A program made the position numbers and the translations under genes. Shown in pieces: positions 55,972 to 64,000 of a DNA stretch of 64,000 bases; the first letter of the stretch is position 1; each line of letters starts with the position of its first letter. Source of the stretch: Microbulbifer sp. HZ11 (lineage in GTDB: Bacteria; Pseudomonadota; Gammaproteobacteria; Pseudomonadales; Cellvibrionaceae); NCBI RefSeq assembly GCF_000708675.1, contig NZ_JELR01000002.1:186001-250000 (forward strand), written 5' to 3'. Under the pieces are notes generated by a model. The model saw nothing but the letters and a program-made list of their open reading frames with translations, had not been told where the DNA came from and made no database searches.

Positions 55972-56751
55972 ATTGCCGCCTGTTTCTTTTAATAATCTTT
56001 TTACTTCGCGTTAATCGCTATTTTTATTACTGCATCCGGTAATGACACGGGGCCATACCTGTGACCGGAAAATACGTTCGATTCAAAAAGAAATGACTTT
56101 ACGGTGTTAACCAGTTCACTAATTTAATAATTAGTTATAGCACTTATTTCCTATTTTTTAGTCCGGACTCAAGCGGTCGTCAAATCAATGGATAAATAAG
56201 GCCAGAGTGAACGAGAAGAACAGGGAGGAAACGAAATGACCAAGCAGTCCATTGTGACTATCTATTAGCTACAAATGGTTACAAACGGTTAAAGAGGCAA
56301 CAACCTAACTAAATTAGCGCCAATTTTTGATGGGAAGCGATGCCTGAAATTCGCAAAATAATCACTATAAAAATTATGAAAGCCGCGAAACCATCCTAAC
56401 GGGGTACACGGCGCGAAACCCTATTGATAGGAATATCTCTCCTAATGAAAAAAGTGACAATCACCCCTATAGATTTTAACTATTAAAGTATTTGGCAGTT
56501 GCAGAAAAGCCTTCAAATAGAGCAATTCTTAACCGGGGAAAATTCTATCGCGGGGGGAAGGCATGGATATGGCGACAGAAGAAGCACGCAAGGGTCGAGC
56601 AATACTGGTTTAAAATTCTAAAAATCTCGATAAGAATGATTGGAATAGCGTCCAATAACATATTATTGGGAAATAATTCTATCTTGTCGCGAATTTCATT
56701 GTCTGGTTTTTAGGCAGCCATTTGGCAGATGGTCAACCTCAGCTACCGCGA
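55972..56751. other. AT-rich gene-free stretch
   Basis: 780 bases clearly richer in A/T than the surroundings, with scattered stop codons in all frames. The longest open frame (about 73 codons, 56492-56713) is basic and lacks homology that I recognise or a good RBS. I see no tRNA, repeat or clear terminator. It must contain the promoter for the ACT-V4R gene and may be the remnant of a lost insertion. Confidence 0.5.
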
Positions 56752-57144
56752 TCATCTCGCGGCAGCATCCCGACATTCCCCCCTCACCTCGCCACCCAGC
56801 TGAGACACCACGCGATCGATCACAAAGTAACCGTCCCGACAGAAGCCGGTTTCCCGCAATTTCAATTCCATCGCGTAATCAAAATCCACACGCTGACCGC
56901 GGCCGGCACGCCCGCGCCCCAGGTCCTGTTGTCGTACCATACCTCCGCGCATTTGCGGGCTCTCGGTATAAGGCCCCCGAAGCTGCGGCGCAGCCATTTC
57001 CAGGGAATAGGTAAAACGTTTGGACCCATTTGCCGCGATCTCGGTGTGGAACGATTCTTTCAAACCGGGGTTTGGTGCTGTGGGCTCACTGGCACAACCG
57101 GCCAAAATTAAAGCTGAAAATGCGATTGCGCAACGAGTAACCAC
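56752..57144 (-). CDS. Small lipoprotein of unknown function
   Basis: 130 aa from a GTG at 57144 with GGAG 5 nt upstream; this places the signal peptide (VTRCAIAFSALILAGC) right at the N-terminus, with lipobox LAGC. The mature part has an Arg/Gly-rich stretch (LGRGRAGRGQRVDF) and a C-terminal LRETGFCRDGYFVID segment. I do not recognise the family. It lies beside the AT-rich gap and 137 nt downstream of purU. Confidence 0.72.
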   Translation of the reverse strand: MVTRCAIAFSALILAGCASEPTAPNPGLKESFHTEIAANGSKRFTYSLEMAAPQLRGPYTESPQMRGGMVRQQDLGRGRAGRGQRVDFDYAMELKLRETGFCRDGYFVIDRVVSQLGGEVRGECRDAAAR

Positions 57145-57281
57145 AATAACTCCCCATTCAAATTTATCTCGACAAGCATCATCCCGGACCAGGATCGGAA
57201 TCCAGCTCACATGCGGAGTAAACACTCTACAGAATTGGATAGCGATATTCGCCGGTATGACGCCATCTAATGGCCTAATGG

Positions 57282-58118
57282 CTATTTAAAGACTACGGTA
57301 CGGTTACCGTGAATAAAGACCCGCTCTTCCAATACCAGCTGCAGTGCCCGGCTCAGCACCTGTTTTTCCACATCCCGGCCAGCGCTGGCCATCGATTCCG
57401 CAGAGTAACCATGATCCACATGGATAATGTCCTGCTCAATAATCGGCCCCTCATCCAGATCATCCGTCACAAAGTGCGCGGTAGCGCCAATAATCTTCAC
57501 ACCGCGCTCAAATGCCTGCTGGTAAGGCTTTGCCCCGATAAACGCGGGCAAAAAGGAATGGTGGATATTAATGATACGGCTCTTGAAGTGCGCAACGAAC
57601 TGCGGCGTAAGTACCCGCATATATTTCGCCAGGATCAGATAATCGGGATCATAGCGGTCAACCAGCTCGGTGACCTTTGCCTCGTGTTGAGCCCGTTCCA
57701 GGTTATCGGCAGGCACCCAGTGAAACGGGATATCAAATTTTTCCACAAGCGGCTGCAGCACCTGATGGTTACCGATCACCGCAGCGATCTCCACATCGAG
57801 AGCGCCGGAATAACACTTCATCAAAATATCACCGAGGCAATGGGATTCCTTGGTGACCATCAACACCAGCCGCTTGCGACCGCTGGCCACGAGCTTGCGT
57901 GAAGCGCCCTCGGGCAATGTCAGATCGAGGTCTTCCAGCAGGGTGACATCGTTGAAAATGCCCTCCAGCGCCGTGCGCATAAAGAAACGCCCCTGCGCCC
58001 GGTCCACAAACTCGTCGTTCTTGGTGATATTCAATTGGTGCTTGTAGCAGATGTTGGTGATCTTAGCGATCAAGCCCTTCGCATCCGGGCAGTCCGTTAG
58101 CAGTATCTTCTTTTCCAT
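57282..58118 (-). CDS. purU: Formyltetrahydrofolate deformylase
   Basis: 278 aa from the ATG at 58118. PurU hydrolyses 10-formyl-THF to formate and THF, supplying formate to PurT and balancing one-carbon pools with the glycine cleavage system. An N-terminal ACT domain (LTDCPDAKGLIAKITNICYKHQLNITKNDEFVD) is followed by a formyltransferase-like domain with the active-site region IINIHHSFLPAFIGAKPYQQAFERGVKIIGATAHFVTDDLDEGPII, containing the Asn/His/Asp triad region. It is divergent from pepQ. Confidence 0.95.
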   Translation of the reverse strand: MEKKILLTDCPDAKGLIAKITNICYKHQLNITKNDEFVDRAQGRFFMRTALEGIFNDVTLLEDLDLTLPEGASRKLVASGRKRLVLMVTKESHCLGDILMKCYSGALDVEIAAVIGNHQVLQPLVEKFDIPFHWVPADNLERAQHEAKVTELVDRYDPDYLILAKYMRVLTPQFVAHFKSRIINIHHSFLPAFIGAKPYQQAFERGVKIIGATAHFVTDDLDEGPIIEQDIIHVDHGYSAESMASAGRDVEKQVLSRALQLVLEERVFIHGNRTVVFK

Positions 58119-58229
58119 CGTCAAAAATCAGACTAATTGTTCAGAGGGCTGACTATACACTATGCGCATTCCTGTACCTGCCATACAGGGCAAACTTTAT
58201 ACAACTTCGGGGATAGAACCAGGAGAACT

Positions 58230-59540
58230 ATGGATAAGCAACTCTTCGCCGACCATTTGGCCACACTCTGCAAACGCTACGACGATATCCTCGAACAGTG
58301 CGGCTTTGACACACTGAATGTCTTCAGCGGTGCACCGACCGTTCAATTCCTCGACGACAACTACTACCCGTTTCGGGTAAATCCCCAGTTCAAGGCTCTG
58401 GTACCGGTTACCGACAATCCTCACAGCTGGGTGATCTATCGCCGCGGGCAAAAGCCGAAACTCCTGTTTTATCGCCCGGTAGACTTCTGGCACTACGTCC
58501 CTCCCGCTCCCCAGACATTCTGGAGCGATCAGTACGATATCGAACTGCTCTCCAAGCCCGATGAGGCAAAAGCGTTTCTATCCGGGGAGAACGCCGCATT
58601 TATCGGAGAAACAGCGCGGTTTGACGGCTGGGAAATTGGCCAGCGCAACCCCCAGCACCTGATCGACCAGCTGCACTGGGCCCGCGCCTACAAAACGCCC
58701 TATGAATTCGCCTGCCTGCGCGAGGCCAATCGCATCGCCGTAGGCGCACACCAGGCGGCCGAAGCAGCATTCCGGGCTGGCGCCAGCGAGTTTGAAATCA
58801 ACCTCGCGTATATGAAAGCCGCCGGGCAAGGCGAGAACACCATGCCTTACGGCAATATTGTCGGCCTGAACGAGCACGGTGCCATCCTGCACTACACCCA
58901 TCTCTCTACTGAGCCGCTGCCAGAGAGTGAACGCCGCAGCTTCCTGATTGATGCGGGTGCCGACTGCAATGGCTACTGTGCAGACATCACCCGCTCCTAC
59001 GCCTACCGTGAGGGCGAGTTTGGGGACCTGGTCACCGCAATGCACGAGAAAGAAAAGGAACTGGTTGCCGGCCTTACACCAGGAGCCTCCTACCTTGAAT
59101 TGCACAAAAGCTGTCACCACAAAATCGGCCAGCTACTGCAACAATTCGGCGTGATCAAAACCTCGCCCGAAAGCGCAGTGGAATCCGGCCTCACCGGCAC
59201 CTTCATGCCCCACGGCCTGGGTCACTTCCTCGGCCTGCAGGTACACGACGTGGGCGGCCACCAGACAGCTCCCGAAGGCGGCACCACTCCACCACCGGCG
59301 GAATACCCCTTCCTCCGTACCACGCGCACCATCGAAGAGAACCAGGTTTTTACCATCGAGCCCGGCCTGTACTTTATCGACAGCCTGCTGGCGGAACTGA
59401 AAGAGTCCCAACTGGCTGATGAAGTGAACTGGGATAAAGTGGAGAAACTGCGTCCGTTTGGAGGTGTGCGCATCGAAGACAATGTGATCGTGCACGCTGA
59501 TCGGATTGAAAATATGACGCGAGATTGCTACGGAGAGTGA
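58230..59540 (+). CDS. pepQ: Xaa-Pro dipeptidase
   Basis: 436 aa from the ATG at 58230 with AGGAG 5 nt upstream. It is an M24B metallopeptidase that splits X-Pro dipeptides and, in marine relatives, organophosphates. Dinuclear metal ligands are visible: DAGADCNGYCADITRSY (two Asp), HGLGHFLGLQVHDVGG (His), TIEPGLYFI (Glu) and VRIEDNVIV (Glu). The N-terminal creatinase-like domain starts DKQLFADHLATLCKRYDDIL. A hairpin follows the stop codon. Confidence 0.95.
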   Translation: MDKQLFADHLATLCKRYDDILEQCGFDTLNVFSGAPTVQFLDDNYYPFRVNPQFKALVPVTDNPHSWVIYRRGQKPKLLFYRPVDFWHYVPPAPQTFWSDQYDIELLSKPDEAKAFLSGENAAFIGETARFDGWEIGQRNPQHLIDQLHWARAYKTPYEFACLREANRIAVGAHQAAEAAFRAGASEFEINLAYMKAAGQGENTMPYGNIVGLNEHGAILHYTHLSTEPLPESERRSFLIDAGADCNGYCADITRSYAYREGEFGDLVTAMHEKEKELVAGLTPGASYLELHKSCHHKIGQLLQQFGVIKTSPESAVESGLTGTFMPHGLGHFLGLQVHDVGGHQTAPEGGTTPPPAEYPFLRTTRTIEENQVFTIEPGLYFIDSLLAELKESQLADEVNWDKVEKLRPFGGVRIEDNVIVHADRIENMTRDCYGE

Positions 59541-59544
59541 TCTG

Positions 59545-59579
59545 CCTGTGGGAGCCACCCTGCAGGGCTGGCTCCCACA
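59545..59579. terminator. Hairpin after pepQ
   Basis: TGTGGGAGCC (59546-59555) is exactly inverted at 59569-59578 around a 13-nt loop. No T-run follows. The TGTGGGAGCC arm is like REP-type hairpins found after genes in pseudomonads. Confidence 0.5.
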
Positions 59580-59680
59580 CCCCAACCAATACGTACGTAC
59601 CAATTTCGTACGAATAATAGCCAAGCCTTATTCTCTTATATATGATTCCTCCCATTCAGATATTCAAAGGGAGTTGAATC

Positions 59681-60946
59681 ATGTTTGCGAATAAAGGCGT
59701 CAAACAAAATATCGTGATTGCCGGCAAATCCGCCGGTAAAGTGGTCACCATCACCCCGCAAGCGGAACCCGTTTACAACGAAATCCGCAACCTCGCCAAA
59801 CAGGGCAACTACTGGGCCCAGATCACCGTCAATGCCCTACACCAACTGACCTCTGGCCGCCTGCACCAGGATAATATCTTTATCAAACCCGGCCCCGTGC
59901 ATCGCGGTGGCGAGGAAGAGTTCGTGATGATCCTGCCCGGGTGCAAAGTGACTGTGGAGAAGCAATCCAAAGATACATTCAAGGTTGTCTATTTTGAGGC
60001 GGATGCTGGGTATGCGGAGCTGCAAGGCAGCAAGGCAACTGCCGGAATATTTAACGCAAAGCATTCGAAATCGAAATGGACCGCTAAAAAAAGTAGTGAT
60101 GGAGAAATTCGAAAGGATGAAGGAAGGCTTGTCGCAATATGTGACTCTAGGTACTCCGATCAGAATATTGCTGCCACGACAATCGCTCCTGGAGTCGCCG
60201 CGAGCCACTATAGCCCTGAGGTAGGAGAGCGAGATCTCAGAAAGACTGGCTTCGACTTCCACCTTACCCCGGGCTTGGGACGTATCGGAGGCTTAACCAA
60301 ATTAAAAGATGCAATCAAACCGTATGACAATACGAAGATACATCAGTCGGCAATACTTTTAGCTCGCTCGATGTACAAAGCGAGAAAAATAAAAAATGTC
60401 AGCTGGATTGCGGAACGAGGCGGCTCCGCAATTCTTACCCAAGCACTGAAAATATTAGCAGACCAAGGAAAAACACTGCCAGGTCATAATGTATTTCTGT
60501 TCGATCCTAAAACCTCTCAAACAAAGGTTATCGAAAACGCACATCGGCTGAAAATGAATGTAGGTAGGAAAATAAGCCGTGTGTCCACATTCAACATTAC
60601 TGGCGTAATGGGTTCAGCCTCGGCATCGGTATATCGACTCCGACATGAAAAAGGTTACAAAATAGGTCAAACAGTCGGCGATGCAGCTCAACTGGGAGCC
60701 CTCTTGGGTACCGGAGCGGGTCTCGCAACGTCTGTTGCCGGAGTAGCTGGAATCAATATCGGAGCTATAGCCGGCGGCGTTGGTGTTGCGGGGGCCGCTG
60801 CCGTTCCCGCGATTGGAGCGTTCTTGAAGGCGTTATCACAGGCTAAACCATATATAAAGAATATGAAATCAATTGGGGATGCCGCAATGGCGGTTACAGA
60901 AAGTGTTTCACCTCGAATTCACAATAAGATTAAGAGCAAGTTCTAA
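59681..60946 (+). CDS. Unknown protein with glycine-zipper membrane segment; first gene of AT-rich cassette
   Basis: 421 aa, family not recognised. GGGAG lies 7 nt before the ATG. Residues 1-115 form a compact domain (helix YNEIRNLAKQGNYWAQITV, then strands around FVMILPGCKVTV and FKVVYFEAD) written in host-like GC-rich codons. From about residue 105 onward the DNA turns AT-rich. Residues ~215-280 have an alpha/beta look (IHQSAILLARS, KNVSWIAERGGSAIL, HNVFLFDPKTS), reminiscent of a hydrolase core but without an intact GxSxG. Residues 336-384 are hydrophobic and Gly/Ala-rich (LGTGAGLATSVAGVAG, GGVGVAGAAAVPAIGAF), likely membrane-inserting. Its stop overlaps the next start (TAATG). It may be an effector- or toxin-like protein; this is inference. 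Confidence 0.7.
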   Translation: MFANKGVKQNIVIAGKSAGKVVTITPQAEPVYNEIRNLAKQGNYWAQITVNALHQLTSGRLHQDNIFIKPGPVHRGGEEEFVMILPGCKVTVEKQSKDTFKVVYFEADAGYAELQGSKATAGIFNAKHSKSKWTAKKSSDGEIRKDEGRLVAICDSRYSDQNIAATTIAPGVAASHYSPEVGERDLRKTGFDFHLTPGLGRIGGLTKLKDAIKPYDNTKIHQSAILLARSMYKARKIKNVSWIAERGGSAILTQALKILADQGKTLPGHNVFLFDPKTSQTKVIENAHRLKMNVGRKISRVSTFNITGVMGSASASVYRLRHEKGYKIGQTVGDAAQLGALLGTGAGLATSVAGVAGINIGAIAGGVGVAGAAAVPAIGAFLKALSQAKPYIKNMKSIGDAAMAVTESVSPRIHNKIKSKF

Positions 60947-61824
60947 TGCTGGATTTCATAAAGTATTCAAGGTTCAAATTTCGAGATTATAGAAAACCCT
61001 GCGTTCCAAAGGGACCTAATTTCTCGTCAGCTAAGACTTACAAATACCGCTTACAGGGAAGCGCTATTTCATTTAAAGCGCCTAAGCAGATTCACTTATT
61101 CCGTCCCAATTCCGAACAGTTTACCTCTAACTGGAAAGACGATGACCTACGAGATTTGAAGATCACAGAAATAGATACGTTTAATGATTCGTGGGCTTCT
61201 AGTACTATTCTTACTCGAAAATACGCTTTATTCGGACCTTGGTTTACTGGAGAATTGGCCAGAGCAGATCTATTTTTGGCAGCGATATGCCCAGCTAAGG
61301 AGCCGAAGAATCTAAATTTTCTACACCCTAGAGCCTTTGAGACTGCGATTTCTGGATATTTAACCGCCGACTATGGTTGTATGAAATCCGAAGATGGCTC
61401 TGCAGATTTCAAGGGACCACTTGGCTGGGAACCAATTAGGGGATTCCCTGTTCCTGCGGCCCGTTTTTCAGTAGAGAGTGAGTGCTGGGACAGCCGGAAT
61501 ATACTCTTTTGTTTTCCAGTATCTTCCAACCGAATATTAATGTTTCATTTTAGTTTTGATCAGTCTGCTGCAGGCACATTCGAAGAAGTTGATGCGATCA
61601 TTAGTCCTGAGCCAGCCCAAAACCTGATTGAAAATATTATCAACAGTATAGAGTTCTCTCCATCTCCAGAGCTAGAAAAGGAGCTGGCCGAGTTACGCAA
61701 AACCTGCCCAGACTTATCGGTAAGTAAAGACTTCCCGCCCCTCAAGTGGCCGGCCACGGTTGACGAGACCGGTTTGAATATCGTGGAGCTGAACGCGGAA
61801 CGCCGAAAGGCATTGGCAGGATAG
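60946..61824 (+). CDS. Unknown soluble protein; second gene of AT-rich cassette
   Basis: 292 aa, no signal peptide or membrane helix, family not recognised. The ATG overlaps the stop codon of the preceding gene by one base, so translation is coupled. Aromatic-rich central part (WASSTILTRKYALFGPWFTGELARADLFL, GPLGWEPIRGFPVPAARF), then SSNRILMFHFSFDQ and a helical C-terminus. Base composition is AT-rich as in the second part of the previous gene but returns to host-like GC in the last ~100 bp (FPPLKWPATVDETGLNIVELNAERR). Pairing and coupling fit an immunity, chaperone or adaptor partner of the first protein; there is no direct evidence. Confidence 0.7.
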   Translation: MLDFIKYSRFKFRDYRKPCVPKGPNFSSAKTYKYRLQGSAISFKAPKQIHLFRPNSEQFTSNWKDDDLRDLKITEIDTFNDSWASSTILTRKYALFGPWFTGELARADLFLAAICPAKEPKNLNFLHPRAFETAISGYLTADYGCMKSEDGSADFKGPLGWEPIRGFPVPAARFSVESECWDSRNILFCFPVSSNRILMFHFSFDQSAAGTFEEVDAIISPEPAQNLIENIINSIEFSPSPELEKELAELRKTCPDLSVSKDFPPLKWPATVDETGLNIVELNAERRKALAG

Positions 61825-61886
61825 AAATTACTGGGCTCCTAGATTGCCCGTTGATTTCAGGGTTGATTTTACCGGTGACGTGATAT

Positions 61887-61899
61887 TCAATCATTTTCA
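61887..61899. promoter_or_regulatory. Possible MetR-type site before metR
   Basis: On the minus strand TGAAAATGATTGA fits the MetR pattern TGAANNNNNTTCA except for one base. It lies 34-46 bp upstream of the metR ATG, where autoregulation would be expected. Confidence 0.3.
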
Positions 61900-61932
61900 T
61901 GTTTTCCCTAACAAGCATGAACCCAGCTAAAG

Positions 61933-62865
61933 ATGATTGAACTGCGACACCTGAAGGCCCTGGTCACCCTGCGGGAGACCGGCAGTATGGTGCGGGCTGC
62001 TGAGCGGTTGCACCTCACCCAGTCTGCCCTGTCCCACCTGTTCAGGGAGATGGAGGAGCGACACGAGCAGGCACTGTTCGTGCGTAAATCCCGCCCACTG
62101 CAATTTACCACTGCCGGATTACGTCTGCTGCAGCTGGCCGACGAAGTGCTGCCCCGAGTCGCTGTTGCCCAGCGGGATATCGCCCGGCTCGCCTCCGGCC
62201 AGGCTGGGCGATTGAATATTGCTATCGAATGTCACAGTTGTTACCAGTGGCTGATGCCGACCCTGGACGCCTACCGGGACGACTGGCCAGAGGTCGAACT
62301 CGACCTGTCCAGCGGCTTCCACTTCGCCCCCCTACCCGCCCTCACCCGTGGCGATCTCGATCTGGTGGTCACCAGTAACCCCGACGATTCACTGAAAGGC
62401 ATCCACTACGAGCCGCTGTTCAGTTTCGAGATGTGCCTGGCTGTCAGCCGCAAGCACCCACTTGCTGACAAGAAGTGGGTCACACCGGAAGATCTGGAAG
62501 ATGAAGTGCAGATCACCTATCCGGTAGAACGGGAACGGCTGGATATATTTCAGAACTTTCTCGACCCGGCGGGTGTGGAACCACATTCGGTGCGCACAGC
62601 GGAGTTGACGGTGATGATGGTACAGCTGGTAGTGAGTGGGCGCGGTGTGTGTGCGCTCCCCAATTGGGCACTTTACGAATATTTACAGAAAGGTTTGGTA
62701 CAACAGCTTAGACTGGGCAAGAGTGGTCTATGGAGTACACTCTATGCAGCCGTGCGCGAAGAGATGCTGGAACAGGCATTTCTGCAGGATTTTTTCACCA
62801 CCGCGAGAGATACCTGCTTTGCCAACCTCAACGGCGTGCGCGCGGCAACCACTGGCGTAACCTGA
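61933..62865 (+). CDS. metR: LysR-family regulator MetR
   Basis: 310 aa. The HTH part IELRHLKALVTLRETGSMVRAAERLHLTQSALSHLFREME and the effector part beginning LNIAIECHSCYQWLMPTLDAYRDDWPEVELDLSSG match E. coli MetR closely, including the IECHSC segment. MetR activates methionine genes (metE, metH, glyA) with homocysteine as co-effector. No met gene is adjacent here, so its targets lie elsewhere; a one-carbon link to purU and gcvP in the same window is only suggestive. Confidence 0.93.
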   Translation: MIELRHLKALVTLRETGSMVRAAERLHLTQSALSHLFREMEERHEQALFVRKSRPLQFTTAGLRLLQLADEVLPRVAVAQRDIARLASGQAGRLNIAIECHSCYQWLMPTLDAYRDDWPEVELDLSSGFHFAPLPALTRGDLDLVVTSNPDDSLKGIHYEPLFSFEMCLAVSRKHPLADKKWVTPEDLEDEVQITYPVERERLDIFQNFLDPAGVEPHSVRTAELTVMMVQLVVSGRGVCALPNWALYEYLQKGLVQQLRLGKSGLWSTLYAAVREEMLEQAFLQDFFTTARDTCFANLNGVRAATTGVT

Positions 62866-62896
62866 ACGATAAAACGAACACCATAAGGGGAAGTTT

Positions 62897-63445
62897 ATGG
62901 CCTCCACTCCCAATAGCTGGAGCAAAGCACTCAAAACGCTACACTGGCTGATTGCTTTTTTTATTCTGTTTGCCTGGGCATCCGTCGAGCTGCACGAATT
63001 TTATGAGAAAGGCGACCCCATGCGCGGCTGGTGGATGGTGGTGCATTTCTCTCTGGGCTTTTCAGTACTCTTCCTGGGCCTGTTCCGCCTCTACTGGCGC
63101 GCCACCCATGGGCGCCCGACACTCTATGGCAGTGGGCTGCAGAAACCCGTATCGCTACTTGTACAAAGTCTGATGTACATCATCATGATCGGCATGCCCC
63201 TGTCCGGGCTGATGATGCGGCAGTTCGCCGGCCGCGATACACCACTGTTCTGGCTGTTTGACCTGCCGTCTTTCGTGGCAAAAAACACCGACCTCGCCAA
63301 GCAACTTGCATTTATCCACAAGGAATTTTTGTGGAATGCACTACTGGTGCTACTGGTACTTCATATCGGCGGGGCCCTGTGGCATCACTTTGTCACCAAA
63401 GACAATACCCTGCGGCAGATGTTGCCGTTTGGGAAAACCAGATAG
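62897..63445 (+). CDS. Cytochrome b561 family protein
   Basis: 182 aa with four transmembrane helices. Probable haem-ligand His residues: H16 (LKTLHWLIAFF), H50 (MVVHFSLGFS), and His in the third/fourth helices (AFIHKEFLWN, LLVLHIGGALWHHF). It belongs to the bacterial b561 (YodB/YceJ-like) group that moves electrons across the inner membrane, for example to or from quinone. AAGGGG precedes the ATG. It follows metR by 31 nt, so co-transcription is possible. Confidence 0.92.
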   Translation: MASTPNSWSKALKTLHWLIAFFILFAWASVELHEFYEKGDPMRGWWMVVHFSLGFSVLFLGLFRLYWRATHGRPTLYGSGLQKPVSLLVQSLMYIIMIGMPLSGLMMRQFAGRDTPLFWLFDLPSFVAKNTDLAKQLAFIHKEFLWNALLVLLVLHIGGALWHHFVTKDNTLRQMLPFGKTR

Positions 63446-63462
63446 CAGGTATGAATTTCGGA

Positions 63463-63500
63463 TAAACAAAAAGGGCACCGCAAGCGGTGCCCTTTTTGTT
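63463..63500 (+). terminator. Terminator after cytochrome b561
   Basis: AAAAAGGGCACCG (63467-63479) and CGGTGCCCTTTTT (63484-63496) around CAAG, extended by AAAC/GTTT on the flanks. Confidence 0.93.
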
Positions 63501-63503
63501 TGG

Positions 63504-64000
63504 CTGGATACCGGCCTTCGCCGGTATGACGGAAGCCTGCGCCATGACGGGAGCGCGTCATCCCGGACTTGATCCGGGACCCAGATGACTCGAAGTGCGG
63601 AGCTTCGCTTCCCTGGATACCGGCATTCGCCGGCATGACGGGAGCGTGTCATCCCGGACTTGATCCGGGATCCAGATGATTCGAAGTGCGGAGCTTCGTT
63701 TCCCTGGATACCGGCCTCCGCCGGCATGACGGGAGCCTGCGGCATGACGGGAGCGTGTCATCCCGGACTTGATCCGGGATCCAGATGACTCGAAGTGCGG
63801 AGCTTCGCTTCCCTGGATACCGGCTTTCGCCGGCATGACGGGAGCCTGCGGCATGACGGGAGCGCGTCATCCCGGACTTGATCCGGGATCCAGATGACTC
63901 GAAGTGCGGAGCTTCGTTTCCCTGGATACCGGCATTCGCCGGCATGACGGGAGCCTGCGGCATGACGGGAGCGCGTCATCCCGGACTTGATCCGGGATCC
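63504..64000. repeat. Tandem array of ~109-bp palindrome-rich units
   Basis: TGGATACCGG starts at 63504, 63614, 63705, 63814 and 63923, so units are 110, 91, 109 and 109 bp, and the array continues past the window edge. Each unit holds two hairpins: CCGGC-NTTCGCC-like (CGGCATTCGCCG) and ATCCCGGACTTGATCCGGGAT. The short second unit lacks an 18-bp GCCTGCGGCATGACGGGA-type segment. Units differ by few bases. Protein-like frames across the array (SRIKSGMTRSRHA...) arise from the repeat itself and are not genes. Confidence 0.92.

Noticed and set aside
56492-56713. 73-codon frame in the AT-rich gap
   Set aside because: Basic, compositionally random translation without a supported RBS, neighbour or family.
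63350-63979. Small proteins across the terminal repeat (MPANAGIQG..., SRIKSGMTRSRHA...)
   Set aside because: These frames are translations of the tandem repeat itself. Similar frames appear wherever this repeat occurs and have no RBS.
63504-64000. CRISPR array
   Set aside because: The whole ~109-bp unit is repeated with no unique spacers between short repeats, and there are no cas genes nearby.

Overview
The window is chromosomal DNA of a high-GC marine-type gammaproteobacterium. The order prmC-prfA-hemA, TPR lipoprotein-lolB-ispE-tRNA-Gln-prs-rplY-pth-ychF is the arrangement known from Pseudomonas and relatives. TonB-dependent receptors, a complete Entner-Doudoroff set and a SIS-type GlcNAc pathway point to a polysaccharide-degrading Cellvibrionales bacterium. 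Microbulbifer or a close relative is my best guess, from gene content only.

Layout. 1-2770: start of a large TonB-dependent receptor that runs off the left edge. 3075-14397: conserved housekeeping block (translation termination, tetrapyrrole entry, outer-membrane lipoprotein insertion, isoprenoids, PRPP, L25, Pth, YchF). 14515-16958: an EamA permease, a tRNA-Met/tRNA-Gln operon with a clear sigma70 promoter, and a TauE/SafE permease. 17060-22843: SapC - DUF6445 (2OG-oxygenase-like) - flavin-dependent halogenase - TonB receptor. 23228-32563: pyk, gap, eda, pgl, zwf, edd, pgi, all on the minus strand, which take glucose-6-P to pyruvate. 32912-38882: a LacI-family regulator, then nagP-nagA-nagB(SIS)-nagK. 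39349-53351: a phosphate-binding-like/OmpA fusion, DUF6279 lipoprotein, aminotransferase, pyrB, sbcB, argS, DUF2007, a GGDEF protein and gcvP. 53429-57144: two stand-alone MHYT membrane proteins, an ACT-V4R protein, an AT-rich gene-free stretch and a small lipoprotein. 57282-63445: purU, pepQ, an AT-rich two-gene cassette, metR and cytochrome b561. 63504-64000: a tandem array of ~109-bp units running off the right edge.

How it fits together. A 16-bp palindrome close to ATGAYARCGYTGTCAT occurs twice before the second TonB receptor, once between pgi and the LacI gene, and once before nagK. I infer that this LacI protein is a NagR-type regulator. It would co-control outer-membrane uptake (receptor plus halogenase/DUF6445/SapC genes), inner-membrane uptake and deacetylation/deamination of GlcNAc, and central metabolism from pgi through the Entner-Doudoroff pathway. 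That would make the halogenase cluster part of an amino-sugar or chitin-type uptake system rather than a classical natural-product pathway.

The best candidates for something undescribed are: this halogenase/DUF6445/SapC/receptor set under the shared operator; the translationally coupled cassette at 59681-61824, whose AT-rich core lies between host-like ends; and the duplicated tRNA-Gln 3' ends downstream of both tRNA-Gln genes, reminiscent of the E. coli rtT repeats. Start codons were revised where family alignment or a Shine-Dalgarno sequence supported it. No database search was possible, so all family names rest on recognition of sequence motifs.
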